From NCBI RefSeq assembly GCF_000259075.1, contig NZ_AJKI01000008.1, forward strand, positions 1-64,000: a DNA stretch of 64,000 nt, read 5' to 3'. Below are positions 8,735 to 16,854 of the stretch, in pieces. The stretch is from Marinilabilia salmonicolor JCM 21150 (lineage in GTDB: Bacteria > Bacteroidota > Bacteroidia > Bacteroidales > Marinilabiliaceae). Under the pieces are notes generated by a model. It made no database searches. It was given only the letters and a program-made list of their open reading frames with translations, and was not told the DNA's origin. The translations under genes were made by a program, and so were the position numbers. Position 1 is the first letter of the stretch. Each line of letters begins with the position of its first letter.

Positions 8735-9388
8735 ATGACCAGCTTATCTGAACAACATATTAAAGCAGAACGGAAAAAGATACTATACAGTGGTGTTTTT
8801 CCTTTGTTTATGTTGTTATTGATGTTTCTGGTACATTCGGTTCAGGTGCTGGAGGATACACACTGGTTTTTTCTGGGGGTTAAACCTTTGTCAGTGGAGG
8901 GGCTTCCCGGGATATTTTTGTCGCCATTTATCCATGCCGACTGGGGCCATCTGGGTGCCAATGCAGGGCCATTTCTGGTGTTGACTTCCGTGCTTTTTTA
9001 TGTGTATCGGGATATTGCGCTTAAGGTATTTCTTTGGATTTATCTGCTGGCAGGTATCTGGTTGTGGTTTGGTGCCCGTGATGCATGGCATGTGGGAGCG
9101 AGCGGACTGGTTTATGGAATAGCTTCATTTCTTTTCGTCAGCGGTATCATCCGTAATTATGTTCCGCTGATTGCACTTTCCATGATGGTGGTATTTTTGT
9201 ATGGCAGTTTGTTTTGGGGAATTTTTCCGGTGGAATGGTTGGTGGATTATTCATGGGAGGCCCATATGTGGGGTGCTTTGGCCGGGGGCGTAACTGCTGT
9301 GGTATTTCGCAAAGAAGGTCCGCAAAAACCACCCCCTCCCGTGGAGGATGAATGGGAGGAAGAATCTTGGGAAAAGATTTCTGATTAG
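8735..9388 (+). CDS. Rhomboid-family intramembrane serine protease
   Basis: Polytopic inner-membrane protease of 217 residues with about six spans. The catalytic serine is in GASG (S123) and the histidine in WEAHMWG (H177). The HADWGHLGAN segment at 67-76 matches the conserved His/Asn region of rhomboids. The C-terminus is an acidic, Pro-rich cytoplasmic tail. The substrate is unknown. It converges on the oadA-like gene, with a hairpin between them. Confidence 0.88.
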   Translation: MTSLSEQHIKAERKKILYSGVFPLFMLLLMFLVHSVQVLEDTHWFFLGVKPLSVEGLPGIFLSPFIHADWGHLGANAGPFLVLTSVLFYVYRDIALKVFLWIYLLAGIWLWFGARDAWHVGASGLVYGIASFLFVSGIIRNYVPLIALSMMVVFLYGSLFWGIFPVEWLVDYSWEAHMWGALAGGVTAVVFRKEGPQKPPPPVEDEWEEESWEKISD

Positions 9389-9416
9389 GTTTTTTTTAGC
9401 ACCAACAATAAACAAA

Positions 9417-9440
9417 AACGCCCGGCTTTTACCGGGCGTT
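9417..9440. terminator. Intrinsic terminator between converging genes
   Basis: AACGCCCGG (9417-9425) pairs with CCGGGCGTT (9432-9440) around a 6-base loop. The better T tract is on the minus-strand side, so it mainly ends the carboxylase operon but probably serves both. Confidence 0.85.
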
Positions 9441-9472
9441 GCTGCTTTTAAACCAATAAGGAGAATTAGCTT

Positions 9473-11020
9473 TTAGCGGTTCAGGCGACCTGACAGTACC
9501 CACGGGCTAACAACCTGTCTGAAACCCCGAACGGCATACTGGGTGCCCGGTTCTGCTTGCGCAGCAACAGCTGCAGAAATCACAGCTGCCAATTCTTCCT
9601 CATTCTCTTCTTCACCATTGTTTTCTGCTGCAGGAGCTGCTTTTGCTGCAGGTTTTGGCTCTTCCGGCGCAGTCAGCGTGCCGTTCTTCCGCATTTCGAA
9701 GAACTTTTTAGCGACCTGCGGCAAAAGTGCATAGGTGAGTACATCTTCATCCTGAGTGATGAGATCTTTTATTTCTTCTCTGGTTTTATCAAGTTCCGGG
9801 GCAATAAGATCGGCCGGTCTGCATGTAATCGCCTCTTCGTCTCCCAGAATTTTTTTCTTGATTTCATCAGAAATGGGTGCAGGAGGGGTTCCGTATTCTC
9901 CTTTTACCACACCTTTTGACTCCTTTGGAACCATCTTGTAACGTTCCCCCATCAGTACGTTGAATACTGCTTGTGTACCAACAATCTGACTGGAAGGAGT
10001 TACCAGCGGCGGATAACCAAAGTCTTCGCGTACACGGGGCACCTCTTCAAGCACAGCTTCGTATTTGTCCATGGCATTGGATTGCTGAAGTTGCGATACA
10101 AGGTTGGACAACATTCCGCCTGGTACCTGATAAATCAGTGCATTGGCATCCACTCCCAGCATTTTGGGGTTGAGAAGGCCAGATTCCAGCCATTTGTCTT
10201 TCAGTGGACGCATATAAGCCGCAAGTTCACTCAGCTTAACAAGATCCAGGCCGGTATCCCGCTCAGTTCCCTGAAGAGAGGCAACCAAAGGCTCTGTTGC
10301 TGGCTGGGAAGTTCCGCCGGCCATAGGAGAGAGGGCTGTGTCTACAACATCTACTCCTGCTTCAATGGCTTTCAGGTAAGTCATGGAAGCCACTCCACTG
10401 GTATAATGTGTATGGAGTTGAACAGGCACTTTAACGGTTTCTTTAATCGCTTTGATGAGATTATATGCATCATAGGGCTTCAGAAGTCCTGCCATATCTT
10501 TGATACAGATAGAGTGTGCGCCCATGTCCTCCAGCCGCTTGGCATCCTTGGCGAACATTTCCAGATTGTGCACAGGGCTGGTGGTGTAACTGATACATCC
10601 CTGAGCGTGTCCACCTTCTTTGATACACGCTTTAATGGCGGTCTCCATATTCCGGGGATCGTTCAATGCATCAAAAATACGGATGATGTCCATTCCGTTG
10701 GCCACCGCTTTCTGGACGAAATACTCAACTACATCGTCGGCATAATGCTTGTACCCAAGGAGATTTTGTCCGCGCAGCAACATCTGCAGCGGAGTTTTTT
10801 TGGCCTTAGCTTTGATTTTCCGCAGACGTTCCCATGGATCTTCATTCAGGAAGCGAATGCAGGCGTCGAATGTTGCACCACCCCAGGCCTCTAGTGAGTG
10901 GTAACCTATATCATCGAGTTGCTCAATCATTGGGAGCATCTCTTCGGTTTTCATACGCGTGGCAATCAGTGACTGGTGCGCATCGCGAAGAATCGTTTCT
11001 GTAATACCAACTTTACCCAT
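9473..11020 (-). CDS. oadA: Oxaloacetate decarboxylase / carboxyltransferase alpha subunit with OadG-like tail
   Basis: Carboxyltransferase of the pyruvate carboxylase / oxaloacetate decarboxylase alpha family, 515 residues from the ATG at 11020 (an in-frame TTG lies two codons upstream). The TIM barrel starts with ETILRDAHQS, has the metal-binding HTHYTSG and the lysine segment CIKDMAGLL. The PYC_OADA-type conserved region follows to about residue 430. After a Pro/Ala/Glu linker the last 45 residues (ELAAVISAAVAAQ..., ending WVLSGR) resemble the C-terminus of OadG/MmdD gamma/delta subunits, so a gamma-type piece seems fused on. The biotin domain is a separate upstream gene, 23 bases away. 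No OadB-type membrane subunit is adjacent. The substrate (oxaloacetate, methylmalonyl-CoA or pyruvate) cannot be fixed from sequence. Confidence 0.85.
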   Translation of the reverse strand: MGKVGITETILRDAHQSLIATRMKTEEMLPMIEQLDDIGYHSLEAWGGATFDACIRFLNEDPWERLRKIKAKAKKTPLQMLLRGQNLLGYKHYADDVVEYFVQKAVANGMDIIRIFDALNDPRNMETAIKACIKEGGHAQGCISYTTSPVHNLEMFAKDAKRLEDMGAHSICIKDMAGLLKPYDAYNLIKAIKETVKVPVQLHTHYTSGVASMTYLKAIEAGVDVVDTALSPMAGGTSQPATEPLVASLQGTERDTGLDLVKLSELAAYMRPLKDKWLESGLLNPKMLGVDANALIYQVPGGMLSNLVSQLQQSNAMDKYEAVLEEVPRVREDFGYPPLVTPSSQIVGTQAVFNVLMGERYKMVPKESKGVVKGEYGTPPAPISDEIKKKILGDEEAITCRPADLIAPELDKTREEIKDLITQDEDVLTYALLPQVAKKFFEMRKNGTLTAPEEPKPAAKAAPAAENNGEEENEEELAAVISAAVAAQAEPGTQYAVRGFRQVVSPWVLSGRLNR

Positions 11021-11043
11021 ATACAATCAACAGTTTTCCGGGG

Positions 11044-11424
11044 TTATCCAATAATTATCAATTCCTGACCTGCTGCAATGGCATCGCCTTCGGCTACATT
11101 TATGGCAGCAACTTTTCCGTCAACGGGAGAAGTGAGGTCGTTTTCCATCTTCATGGCTTCAAATACCAGCAGTGTCTGGCCTTTTTTTACTTCATCACCT
11201 TCGGCAACCAACATTTTAAACACGCTACCCGGCATTGGAGCAGTTACCTTTTCTCCCCCTTTGGATGAAGTTTTTGGTTTTGAAGATTTAATCTGACTGG
11301 GACTTACTCCACTTTTCATCTTTGGTGCAGACTTCAGGGTCTGGAAAGCACCTCCGGAGGTTCTTACCTCTTCTACATCTACCTCGTACTGTTTTTCGTT
11401 TACGGTAATCAAATACTTTTTCAT
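11044..11424 (-). CDS. Biotin carboxyl carrier protein for the adjacent carboxyltransferase
   Basis: Acyl/biotin carrier of 126 residues. The C-terminal half (about 58-126) is a biotinyl/lipoyl domain with the EAMKMEN motif; K92 is the biotinylation site. The N-terminal 20 residues (YLITVNEKQYEVDVEE) form the short beta segment typical of MmdC/OadC-type carriers, followed by a Lys/Ser/Pro-rich linker. It is the first gene of a two-gene minus-strand operon with the decarboxylase alpha subunit and shuttles the carboxyl group. Its promoter must lie in the 345 bases upstream; TAATTTTA (the complement of 11462-11471) is a weak -7 candidate. Confidence 0.9.
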   Translation of the reverse strand: MKKYLITVNEKQYEVDVEEVRTSGGAFQTLKSAPKMKSGVSPSQIKSSKPKTSSKGGEKVTAPMPGSVFKMLVAEGDEVKKGQTLLVFEAMKMENDLTSPVDGKVAAINVAEGDAIAAGQELIIIG

Positions 11425-11770
11425 GACAGGTTGTTTTTAATTGTTTTCATTTTTATTTTGGCGTAAAATTAGATGTGTAGAATTAAAGAAAAAAATCTTT
11501 AATAATCATTAACTACCACAATAATCTAAATATGTATATAAAAGGAAGTGACAGTAATATAGGAATATGTAAGCGTTTTGTCATACTAATTAAAGAAACA
11601 TTGCAGTAATTCATGTTTTAAAACATGAAAATTGACCATTAAAGTGCAATATTCTAACCCCCAAACAGGAGGTTATTTTTGCATTTATTAACTAAAATAC
11701 AGAAATATTTCTTTAATTGATTTCTGAACCTGTCGTAGTATTCCTCGTTGGCCTTGGCTATAGCTATAAG

Positions 11771-11906
11771 TAGTACCCGTCTATAAAGTTGGCTTTGAGA
11801 CTGAGTAGTTATGTGTCTGGTCAAAAAGTTTCAGTTGCAAGGCCTGCGAAACCCTTAAAAGCGCAGTTTACTAATCGCAGCAAATGGGATTTTATGGAAG
11901 ACACTA
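11771..11906. mobile_element. MITE-like element, unit A
   Basis: Starts TAGTACCCGTCTATAAAG and ends TTTTATGGAAGACACTA, i.e. degenerate terminal inverted repeats of the consensus TAGTGTCTGTCCATAAA. The interior (GTCTGGTCAaAAAGT, TTGCAAGGCCTGCGAA, TTTACTAATCG) matches unit C and part of unit D. No ORF. It is flanked by AG dinucleotides shared with the neighbouring units. The region from 11425 to 11770 shows no gene and no other clear feature. Confidence 0.7.
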
Positions 11907-11908
11907 AG

Positions 11909-12063
11909 TAGTGCCTGTCCATAAACTAAGCGTTTTTCACGTGTTTGAAATAGAAAGTTCAAATTCAAGGCGTGTGAAACATCTATGCCGCAGAATACTA
12001 ATGTATTTGAAGATTTAGATTTTGAGCAACAACGCAGAAGTTGGACTTTATAGACAAACACTA
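11909..12063. mobile_element. MITE-like element, unit B
   Basis: 155 bp, with ends TAGTGCCTGTCCATAAAC and ...TTTATAGACAAACACTA. The interior differs from units A, C and D but is nearly identical (about 95% by eye) to the inverted copy at 29741-29895, including length. It is non-coding and separated from units A and C by AG on each side. Confidence 0.8.
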
Positions 12064-12065
12064 AG

Positions 12066-12232
12066 TAGAGTCTGTCCATAAACTAAGCAAAATTTGTTTT
12101 TAGTCATGTTTCTGGTCAGAAAGTGCCAGTAGCTAGGCTTGCGAAGCCGCCAAAAACGGAGTTTACTAATCGTAAATGAGTATTTTGGCGGCAAGCGTAA
12201 CGACGCAAGTGGTACTTTATGGACAGAAACTA
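12066..12232. mobile_element. MITE-like element, unit C
   Basis: 167 bp, with ends TAGAGTCTGTCCATAAAC and TTTATGGACAGAAACTA. The interior is of the A/D type (GTTTCTGGTCAGAAAGTGCC, GTTTACTAATCG, GGCAAGCGTAACGACGCAAG) and can fold on itself. It is followed by AGTAGTGG, which looks like the beginning of another unit. Confidence 0.75.
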
Positions 12233-12330
12233 AGTAGTGGTTACCCCAATTAATTTCACGGGCGTAATGCAGTCTAAACAAAAGCTATTCCGGATGTCAG
12301 GTGCGGTGAAATTATTATTCGGTAAAAGAT

Positions 12331-12338
12331 TAACTTTG
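12331..12338 (+). promoter_or_regulatory. Putative -7 box for cinA
   Basis: TAACTTTG fits the Bacteroidota -7 consensus TAnnTTTG. The -33 box at the expected distance is poor (TGAA). It would give a leader of about 90 bases before cinA. Confidence 0.45.
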
Positions 12339-12436
12339 TATTTTGTACGGAGAGATTAGTTTAGATCTTATTTTCGCGGATTTCTAAACTCTTTTAACAG
12401 GACATTTTTAATCATTCATTCAAACTACTTTACCTG

Positions 12437-13684
12437 ATGGTGGAAATTATTACAATAGGCGATGAATTGTTGATTGGGCAGGTGACAGATACCAACTCCG
12501 CCTGGATGGGGCGTGCACTGAATAACGCAGGTTTTGATGTTCAGCGCATAACTTCTGTCAGCGATAAAAAAGAAGAGATTCAGGAGGTTCTGGAAAAGGC
12601 TTCTCAGAGGGCTAAAATTGTGCTTATGACTGGTGGACTTGGCCCAACGCGCGACGATATTACCAAAAAAACACTGTGTGAATTTTTTGAAACCCATCTT
12701 GTTTTTAATGAAGAGGTATTTAATGATATTCAGACATTTCTGAAAGGACGGGTTAAAAATATCAATGAACTGAACCGGGAACAGGCTCTGGTGCCTGAAA
12801 AATGCCAGGTCATACGCAACAGTATGGGAACCGCACCGATTATGTGGTTTGATTACAATGACAGTGTTGTAGTGTCGATGCCGGGAGTTCCTTCTGAAAT
12901 GAAACAGGTCATGACCAACAGCATTATTCCCAGGTTGAAACAAAAGTATCTCCCCGGTATTATTATCCACAAAACCATTCTGGTGCATAACATTCCGGAG
13001 GCAGTTTTGGCAGAGATGCTCACAGAGTGGGAGGATGGCTTGCCATCAGAGATAAAACTTGCATATCTGCCTGCTCCCGGAAGAATCCGTTTGCGCTTGT
13101 CGGCACGAGGTGCTGATGCTGAACTTTTAAAGGCTAAGATTTTCAAGGCTGTGGACGGGTTAATTCCTATCATTGGAGACAATATTTATGGTGAGGAGGA
13201 TTTGCCTGCTGCCGAAATTTTCGCAGGTTTTTTTCGGAATACCGGAAAGTCTTTGGCACTTGCTGAGAGTTGTTCCGGTGGTTATCTGGCCCATTTGATA
13301 ACTTCAGTTGCGGGTTCTTCCGAATACTTTAAGGGGGGCGTGGTTACTTATTCCAACGAAATGAAGAATCGTTTACTGGGAGTGAATGAGGAAGACTTGA
13401 GCAACTATGGAGCAGTAAGTAAACAGGTGGTTGAGCAAATGGCACTGGGAGCTCTTGATGTTACCGAAGCTGATTATGCCATTGCTACTTCCGGGATTGC
13501 AGGACCGGGTGGAGGAACAGATGACAAGCCCGTGGGGACGGTGTGGATTGCCTGGGCTGCTGCAGGGAAGAGGGTTGTGAGTAAACAATTCAGTTTTGGA
13601 AAATATCGGGAACGCAACATTTTGCGAACTTCAGAAACGGCATTAATTGAATTGATGCAGTTGATGAAGAAAGGTGACCTTTAA
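12437..13684 (+). CDS. cinA: CinA-family nicotinamide-nucleotide amidohydrolase
   Basis: 415 residues in two domains. The N-terminal molybdopterin-binding-like COG1058 domain (about 1-170) has IGDELLIGQVTDTNS and GGLGPTRDD, and is associated with ADP-ribose pyrophosphatase activity. The C-terminal CinA domain (about 255-412) has ESCSGGYLAHLIT, VVTYSNEMK and TSGIAGPGGGT, typical of NMN deamidases that recycle pyridine nucleotides. Both parts look intact and the length is normal. It precedes the rpmB-rpmG cluster, which has its own promoter. Confidence 0.92.
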   Translation: MVEIITIGDELLIGQVTDTNSAWMGRALNNAGFDVQRITSVSDKKEEIQEVLEKASQRAKIVLMTGGLGPTRDDITKKTLCEFFETHLVFNEEVFNDIQTFLKGRVKNINELNREQALVPEKCQVIRNSMGTAPIMWFDYNDSVVVSMPGVPSEMKQVMTNSIIPRLKQKYLPGIIIHKTILVHNIPEAVLAEMLTEWEDGLPSEIKLAYLPAPGRIRLRLSARGADAELLKAKIFKAVDGLIPIIGDNIYGEEDLPAAEIFAGFFRNTGKSLALAESCSGGYLAHLITSVAGSSEYFKGGVVTYSNEMKNRLLGVNEEDLSNYGAVSKQVVEQMALGALDVTEADYAIATSGIAGPGGGTDDKPVGTVWIAWAAAGKRVVSKQFSFGKYRERNILRTSETALIELMQLMKKGDL

Positions 13685-13750
13685 ATCAGGAGAAAAATCG
13701 CCTGTTTATTGCTTTGTTGGGGCCTTGAAGAAAAATATAAAAGAAAAAGT

Positions 13751-13782
13751 TTGTTTGTTTTAAGAAAAATGCCGTATTTTGC
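13751..13782 (+). promoter_or_regulatory. Promoter of the rpmB-rpmG operon
   Basis: TTTG at 13751-13754 and TATTTTG at 13776-13782, with 21 bases between, match the -33/-7 promoter type of Bacteroidota. The spacing to the rpmB ATG is short, as expected for a ribosomal protein gene. Confidence 0.65.
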
Positions 13783-13819
13783 GCTCTGTTTGAAAAACGT
13801 ATCGAAAAACGGTTGAGCA

Positions 13820-14062
13820 ATGTCAAAAGTTTGTGAAATAACAGGAAAAAGCTTTCAGGTAGGAAACAACGTTTCCCACTCAAAGAGAAGAACCAAAAGG
13901 AGGTTCAATCCAAACCTTTTCAATAAAAAGTTTTATTTACCCGAAGAGGACCGTTGGGTTAGCCTGAAGGTGTCTGCCTCAGGGCTTAGGTTGATCAATA
14001 AGGTGGGTGTAAAAGCTGCACTGGAATCAGCCAAAAAGAATGGTTTTATTTCAAAATACTAA
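13820..14062 (+). CDS. rpmB: 50S ribosomal protein L28
   Basis: Large-subunit ribosomal protein of 80 residues, normal in size. It begins [20 protein letters not shown], typical of L28, followed by the basic segment [12 protein letters not shown]. There is a single Cys near the N-terminus, so it is the non-zinc form. First gene of the tight rpmB-rpmG-DUF4295 operon. Confidence 0.96.
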   Translation: MSKVCEITGKSFQVGNNVSHSKRRTKRRFNPNLFNKKFYLPEEDRWVSLKVSASGLRLINKVGVKAALESAKKNGFISKY

Positions 14063-14079
14063 AAAACGGAGGGTAAATT

Positions 14080-14268
14080 ATGGCTAAGAAAGGTAAAGGA
14101 AACCGCGTTCAGGTGATTTTGGAATGCACCGAACATAAAGAGAGCGGAATGCCCGGGACTTCACGGTATATCAGTGTGAAAAATCGTAAGAACACCCCGG
14201 ATCGTCTTGAATTGAAAAAGTATAACCCTGTTTTGAAGCGTTATACTGTTCATCGTGAAATCAAATAA
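14080..14268 (+). CDS. rpmG: 50S ribosomal protein L33
   Basis: 62-residue large-subunit protein with the L33 signatures [37 protein letters not shown] and a basic C-terminus. Only one Cys is present, so it lacks the two CxxC pairs of zinc-binding L33. It follows rpmB by 17 bases and precedes the DUF4295 gene by 11. Confidence 0.96.
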   Translation: MAKKGKGNRVQVILECTEHKESGMPGTSRYISVKNRKNTPDRLELKKYNPVLKRYTVHREIK

Positions 14269-14279
14269 AACAGTAGATC

Positions 14280-14432
14280 ATGGCTAAGAAAGCAGTAGCA
14301 TCAGTACAAAAAGGTGCAGGTAAAGGACATACCAAAGTTATCAAAATGGTGAAGTCATCTAAAACCGGATCTTACTCTTTTCAGGAAGATGTAGTGCCAA
14401 ACGATATGGTTAAAGACTACTTTAAAAAGTAA
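14280..14432 (+). CDS. DUF4295 small basic protein
   Basis: 50-residue lysine-rich protein, MAKKAVASVQKG...DMVKDYFKK. DUF4295 genes sit directly after rpmB-rpmG in Bacteroidota, so it is a probable ribosome-associated protein. The start is ATG 11 bases after rpmG; the stop is followed about 40 bases later by the operon terminator. The role is unknown beyond context. Confidence 0.9.
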   Translation: MAKKAVASVQKGAGKGHTKVIKMVKSSKTGSYSFQEDVVPNDMVKDYFKK

Positions 14433-14470
14433 TTTCCTGTGCTCACGTTGTGAGACGTACGATACATAAG

Positions 14471-14501
14471 CCCTCTTCGGTTCTCCGGAGAGGGTTTTTT
14501 T
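14471..14501 (+). terminator. Intrinsic terminator of the rpmB operon
   Basis: CCCTCTTCGG pairs with CCGGAGAGGG (one mismatched step) around TTCT, followed by seven T residues. Confidence 0.88.
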
Positions 14502-14595
14502 ATAGATAAATTGTCAGAAATTATTTTTTCTCATGCAGGTACATTCAATCTAAAAATGTTCTAATATTACATCCGTATTTTTTATCGATGTACGC

Positions 14596-15300
14596 ATGGA
14601 AAACAGGCACTTTGTCAGCATACTTTCTCAGCCGGACGACTCTACCTGCGGGCCTACAAGCCTGCATGCGGTTTACCGGTATCTGGGAGAAAACCTTTCC
14701 CTGGATGAGGTGGTGAAGAGTGTGAATTATCTTCCTGATGGGGGAACACTGGCTGTAATGCTGGGAATGGACGCACTCAGGAGAGGCCTTAAAACCCGTA
14801 TTTATTCCTATAATCTTAAGATGTTTGATCCCTCCTGGGAGCATTTGCCTTCTGACGAACTGATAGAACGATTGGAACTTCAATTGCGCTATAAACAGGG
14901 GAAAAAGTTTTACCAGGCAACGCGTGCCTATCAGCAATATCTTCACATGGACGGTGAAATAGTGTTTGAGGATCTGAACAGATCCATCTTTGAACGTTAT
15001 TTGCATCGTGGAATACCTGTTTTAACAGGCCTGAGTGCCACTTACCTTTACAATTCCAAACGAGAATATACTGACTATAAAGACCGATCTGTTTATCATG
15101 ATCTGAAGGGAGAACCGATGGGGCATTTTGTTGTTCTTAGTGGGATGATGGGAGAGGACGTCTTTATAGCCGATCCCTATAAGGAAAACCCGATCTCGGG
15201 TGATAATTATTACCAGGTGAATATTCATCGCCTGATCAACTCTATTTTGTTAGGCATTGTCACCTATGATGCCAATATGTTGATTGTTATGAAAGAGTAG
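14596..15300 (+). CDS. C39-like cysteine peptidase, RimK-operon associated
   Basis: 234-residue papain-fold protein with no signal peptide. The candidate catalytic Cys is C18 in DDSTCGPTSLHAV, the His is H177 in MGHFVVLSG, and the Asp is D193 in VFIADPY, matching peptidase C39-like geometry. It is the first gene of a three-gene operon with an RLAN/RimK-type ATP-grasp ligase (31 bases downstream) and a GCS2-type ligase. By context it may trim, release or transfer a peptide or amino-acid conjugate made by the two ligases. The substrate is unknown; the family assignment is by motif. Confidence 0.75.
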   Translation: MENRHFVSILSQPDDSTCGPTSLHAVYRYLGENLSLDEVVKSVNYLPDGGTLAVMLGMDALRRGLKTRIYSYNLKMFDPSWEHLPSDELIERLELQLRYKQGKKFYQATRAYQQYLHMDGEIVFEDLNRSIFERYLHRGIPVLTGLSATYLYNSKREYTDYKDRSVYHDLKGEPMGHFVVLSGMMGEDVFIADPYKENPISGDNYYQVNIHRLINSILLGIVTYDANMLIVMKE

Positions 15301-15331
15301 TTCTCCTGTCTTTTAAATCTTTCTTTTTTCC

Positions 15332-16843
15332 GTGAAAAAAATTATTGTTATCAATAAACCCTCGCATTGGGTTTTGGATGTTCCAGGTGTAGAGGTGATT
15401 TCTCCCAGAACTTACTTGAGTGATTCCGGCTTTTCTAAACTCAGGAATGTCAGAGTTTTTAACCTCTCTAATGATTATGCTTACCAAACCCGAGGGTATT
15501 ATGTCTCTTTGTTGGCTGAAGCGCGGGGACACAAAGTGGTTCCTTCTGTCAAGAACATGCTCGATCTTAGGGAAAGGGCGCTGGTCAAAAGTGTTTCGGA
15601 TGATTTGGACGCTTTAGTTCAAAAGAGTCTGAAGCGAATTCGGTCGGGAGAGTTTGTACTAAGCATCTACTTCGGACAGAATATTTCCAATCAGTATGCA
15701 CGATTGGCCAAAGAATTGCACAAATTGTTTCAGGCTCCTTTTCTGCGGGCCCGTTTTGTCCATAACGGACGGAAATGGGAGGTATATTCTATTCGTACCA
15801 TTCCCTTGAAAGAGGTGCCTGAACACCATCTGCCGTATCTGGAGAAATTTGCCATCGATTATTTTGAACGGAAACGATATGACCTTGCCAGACCCGGCAA
15901 GTATATTTACGACTTGGCCATCTTGATCAATCCTGAAGAGCCATCGCCTCCGTCCAATAAGAAAGCACTTGCAGCCTTTGAAGAAGTTGCTATCAAACTT
16001 GGTTGTTATGTGGAGTTTATTACCAAAGAGGATTATGATCGTATCGGTGAGTTTGATGCATTGCTTATCAGGGAAACCACTGCCGTGAACCATCATACTT
16101 ACCGTATGGCCCGAAGAGCCCAGAGTGAAGGATTGGCCGTTCTGGATTCTCCCGATTCAATTTTGAAATGTGCCAATAAGGTTTATCTGACAGAATTACT
16201 ACGCAATGCAAAAATACCTACCCCAAAAACATTGGTTTTGCTGTCTGATAATCCACGGGATGCTGACTCACTGGGGTTTCCATGTGTTTTGAAACTTCCG
16301 GATTCTTCCTTTTCACAGGGAGTTGTTAAAGTCAGCAGCAAGGAAGAATTTAAAGAAAAGGTAAAGGAGATGCTGAAAACTTCTGACCTGCTTATTGCTC
16401 AGGAATTTATGCCTACGGAATACGACTGGAGAGTAGGGATTCTCAATAATGAAGTGTTGTTTGCATGCCGTTACTATATGGCCTCCGGACATTGGCAAAT
16501 CTATAACTGGAATAGTAAAAAGAAGTCTGAAGTGGAGGGGAATTTTGATATTATGGATCCTTCTGATGCTCCTCATCAGGTTCTTGAAACTGCCTTAAAA
16601 GCGACCAGACTAATCGGAAACGGGCTTTATGGAGTGGATATAAAGGAGTTGGATGGGAAACCCTTTGTTATTGAAGTGAACGACAACCCCAATATAGATG
16701 CCGGCGTGGAGGATGGATTGCTGAAGGACGAGATATACAGGAAGATTATTATGTTCTTACTGGAACAGATAAATGGTTCTTCATTCAGACAATTGTCGGA
16801 TGATAAGAACCGGAACAAGCAGGAAAAGAATTCCTTAATTTAG
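15332..16843 (+). CDS. RimK-like ATP-grasp ligase with RLAN N-terminal domain
   Basis: 503 residues. The N-terminal about 150 residues (INKPSHWVLDVPGVEVISPR, YYVSLLAEARGHKVVPS) match the RimK-like ATP-grasp N-terminal (RLAN) domain. The C-terminal ATP-grasp fold includes DSPDSILKCANKVYLTELL, PCVLKLPDSSFSQGVVKV (ATP-lysine loop), AQEFMPTEYDWRVGIL and the metal-binding end VIEVNDNPNIDAG. ATP-grasp ligases of this type form amide bonds between a carboxylate and an amine. The start is a GTG at 15332. The downstream GCS2 gene begins 11 bases after the stop, so the two are surely co-translated. The product is not known. Confidence 0.85.
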   Translation: MKKIIVINKPSHWVLDVPGVEVISPRTYLSDSGFSKLRNVRVFNLSNDYAYQTRGYYVSLLAEARGHKVVPSVKNMLDLRERALVKSVSDDLDALVQKSLKRIRSGEFVLSIYFGQNISNQYARLAKELHKLFQAPFLRARFVHNGRKWEVYSIRTIPLKEVPEHHLPYLEKFAIDYFERKRYDLARPGKYIYDLAILINPEEPSPPSNKKALAAFEEVAIKLGCYVEFITKEDYDRIGEFDALLIRETTAVNHHTYRMARRAQSEGLAVLDSPDSILKCANKVYLTELLRNAKIPTPKTLVLLSDNPRDADSLGFPCVLKLPDSSFSQGVVKVSSKEEFKEKVKEMLKTSDLLIAQEFMPTEYDWRVGILNNEVLFACRYYMASGHWQIYNWNSKKKSEVEGNFDIMDPSDAPHQVLETALKATRLIGNGLYGVDIKELDGKPFVIEVNDNPNIDAGVEDGLLKDEIYRKIIMFLLEQINGSSFRQLSDDKNRNKQEKNSLI

Positions 16844-16854
16844 ATATTCTGAAA

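Noticed and set aside
9971-10894. 307-residue plus-strand ORF opposite the oadA-like gene
   Set aside because: Lies fully antisense to a well-supported enzyme, has an unusual Cys/His-rich composition, and shows no promoter or family resemblance.
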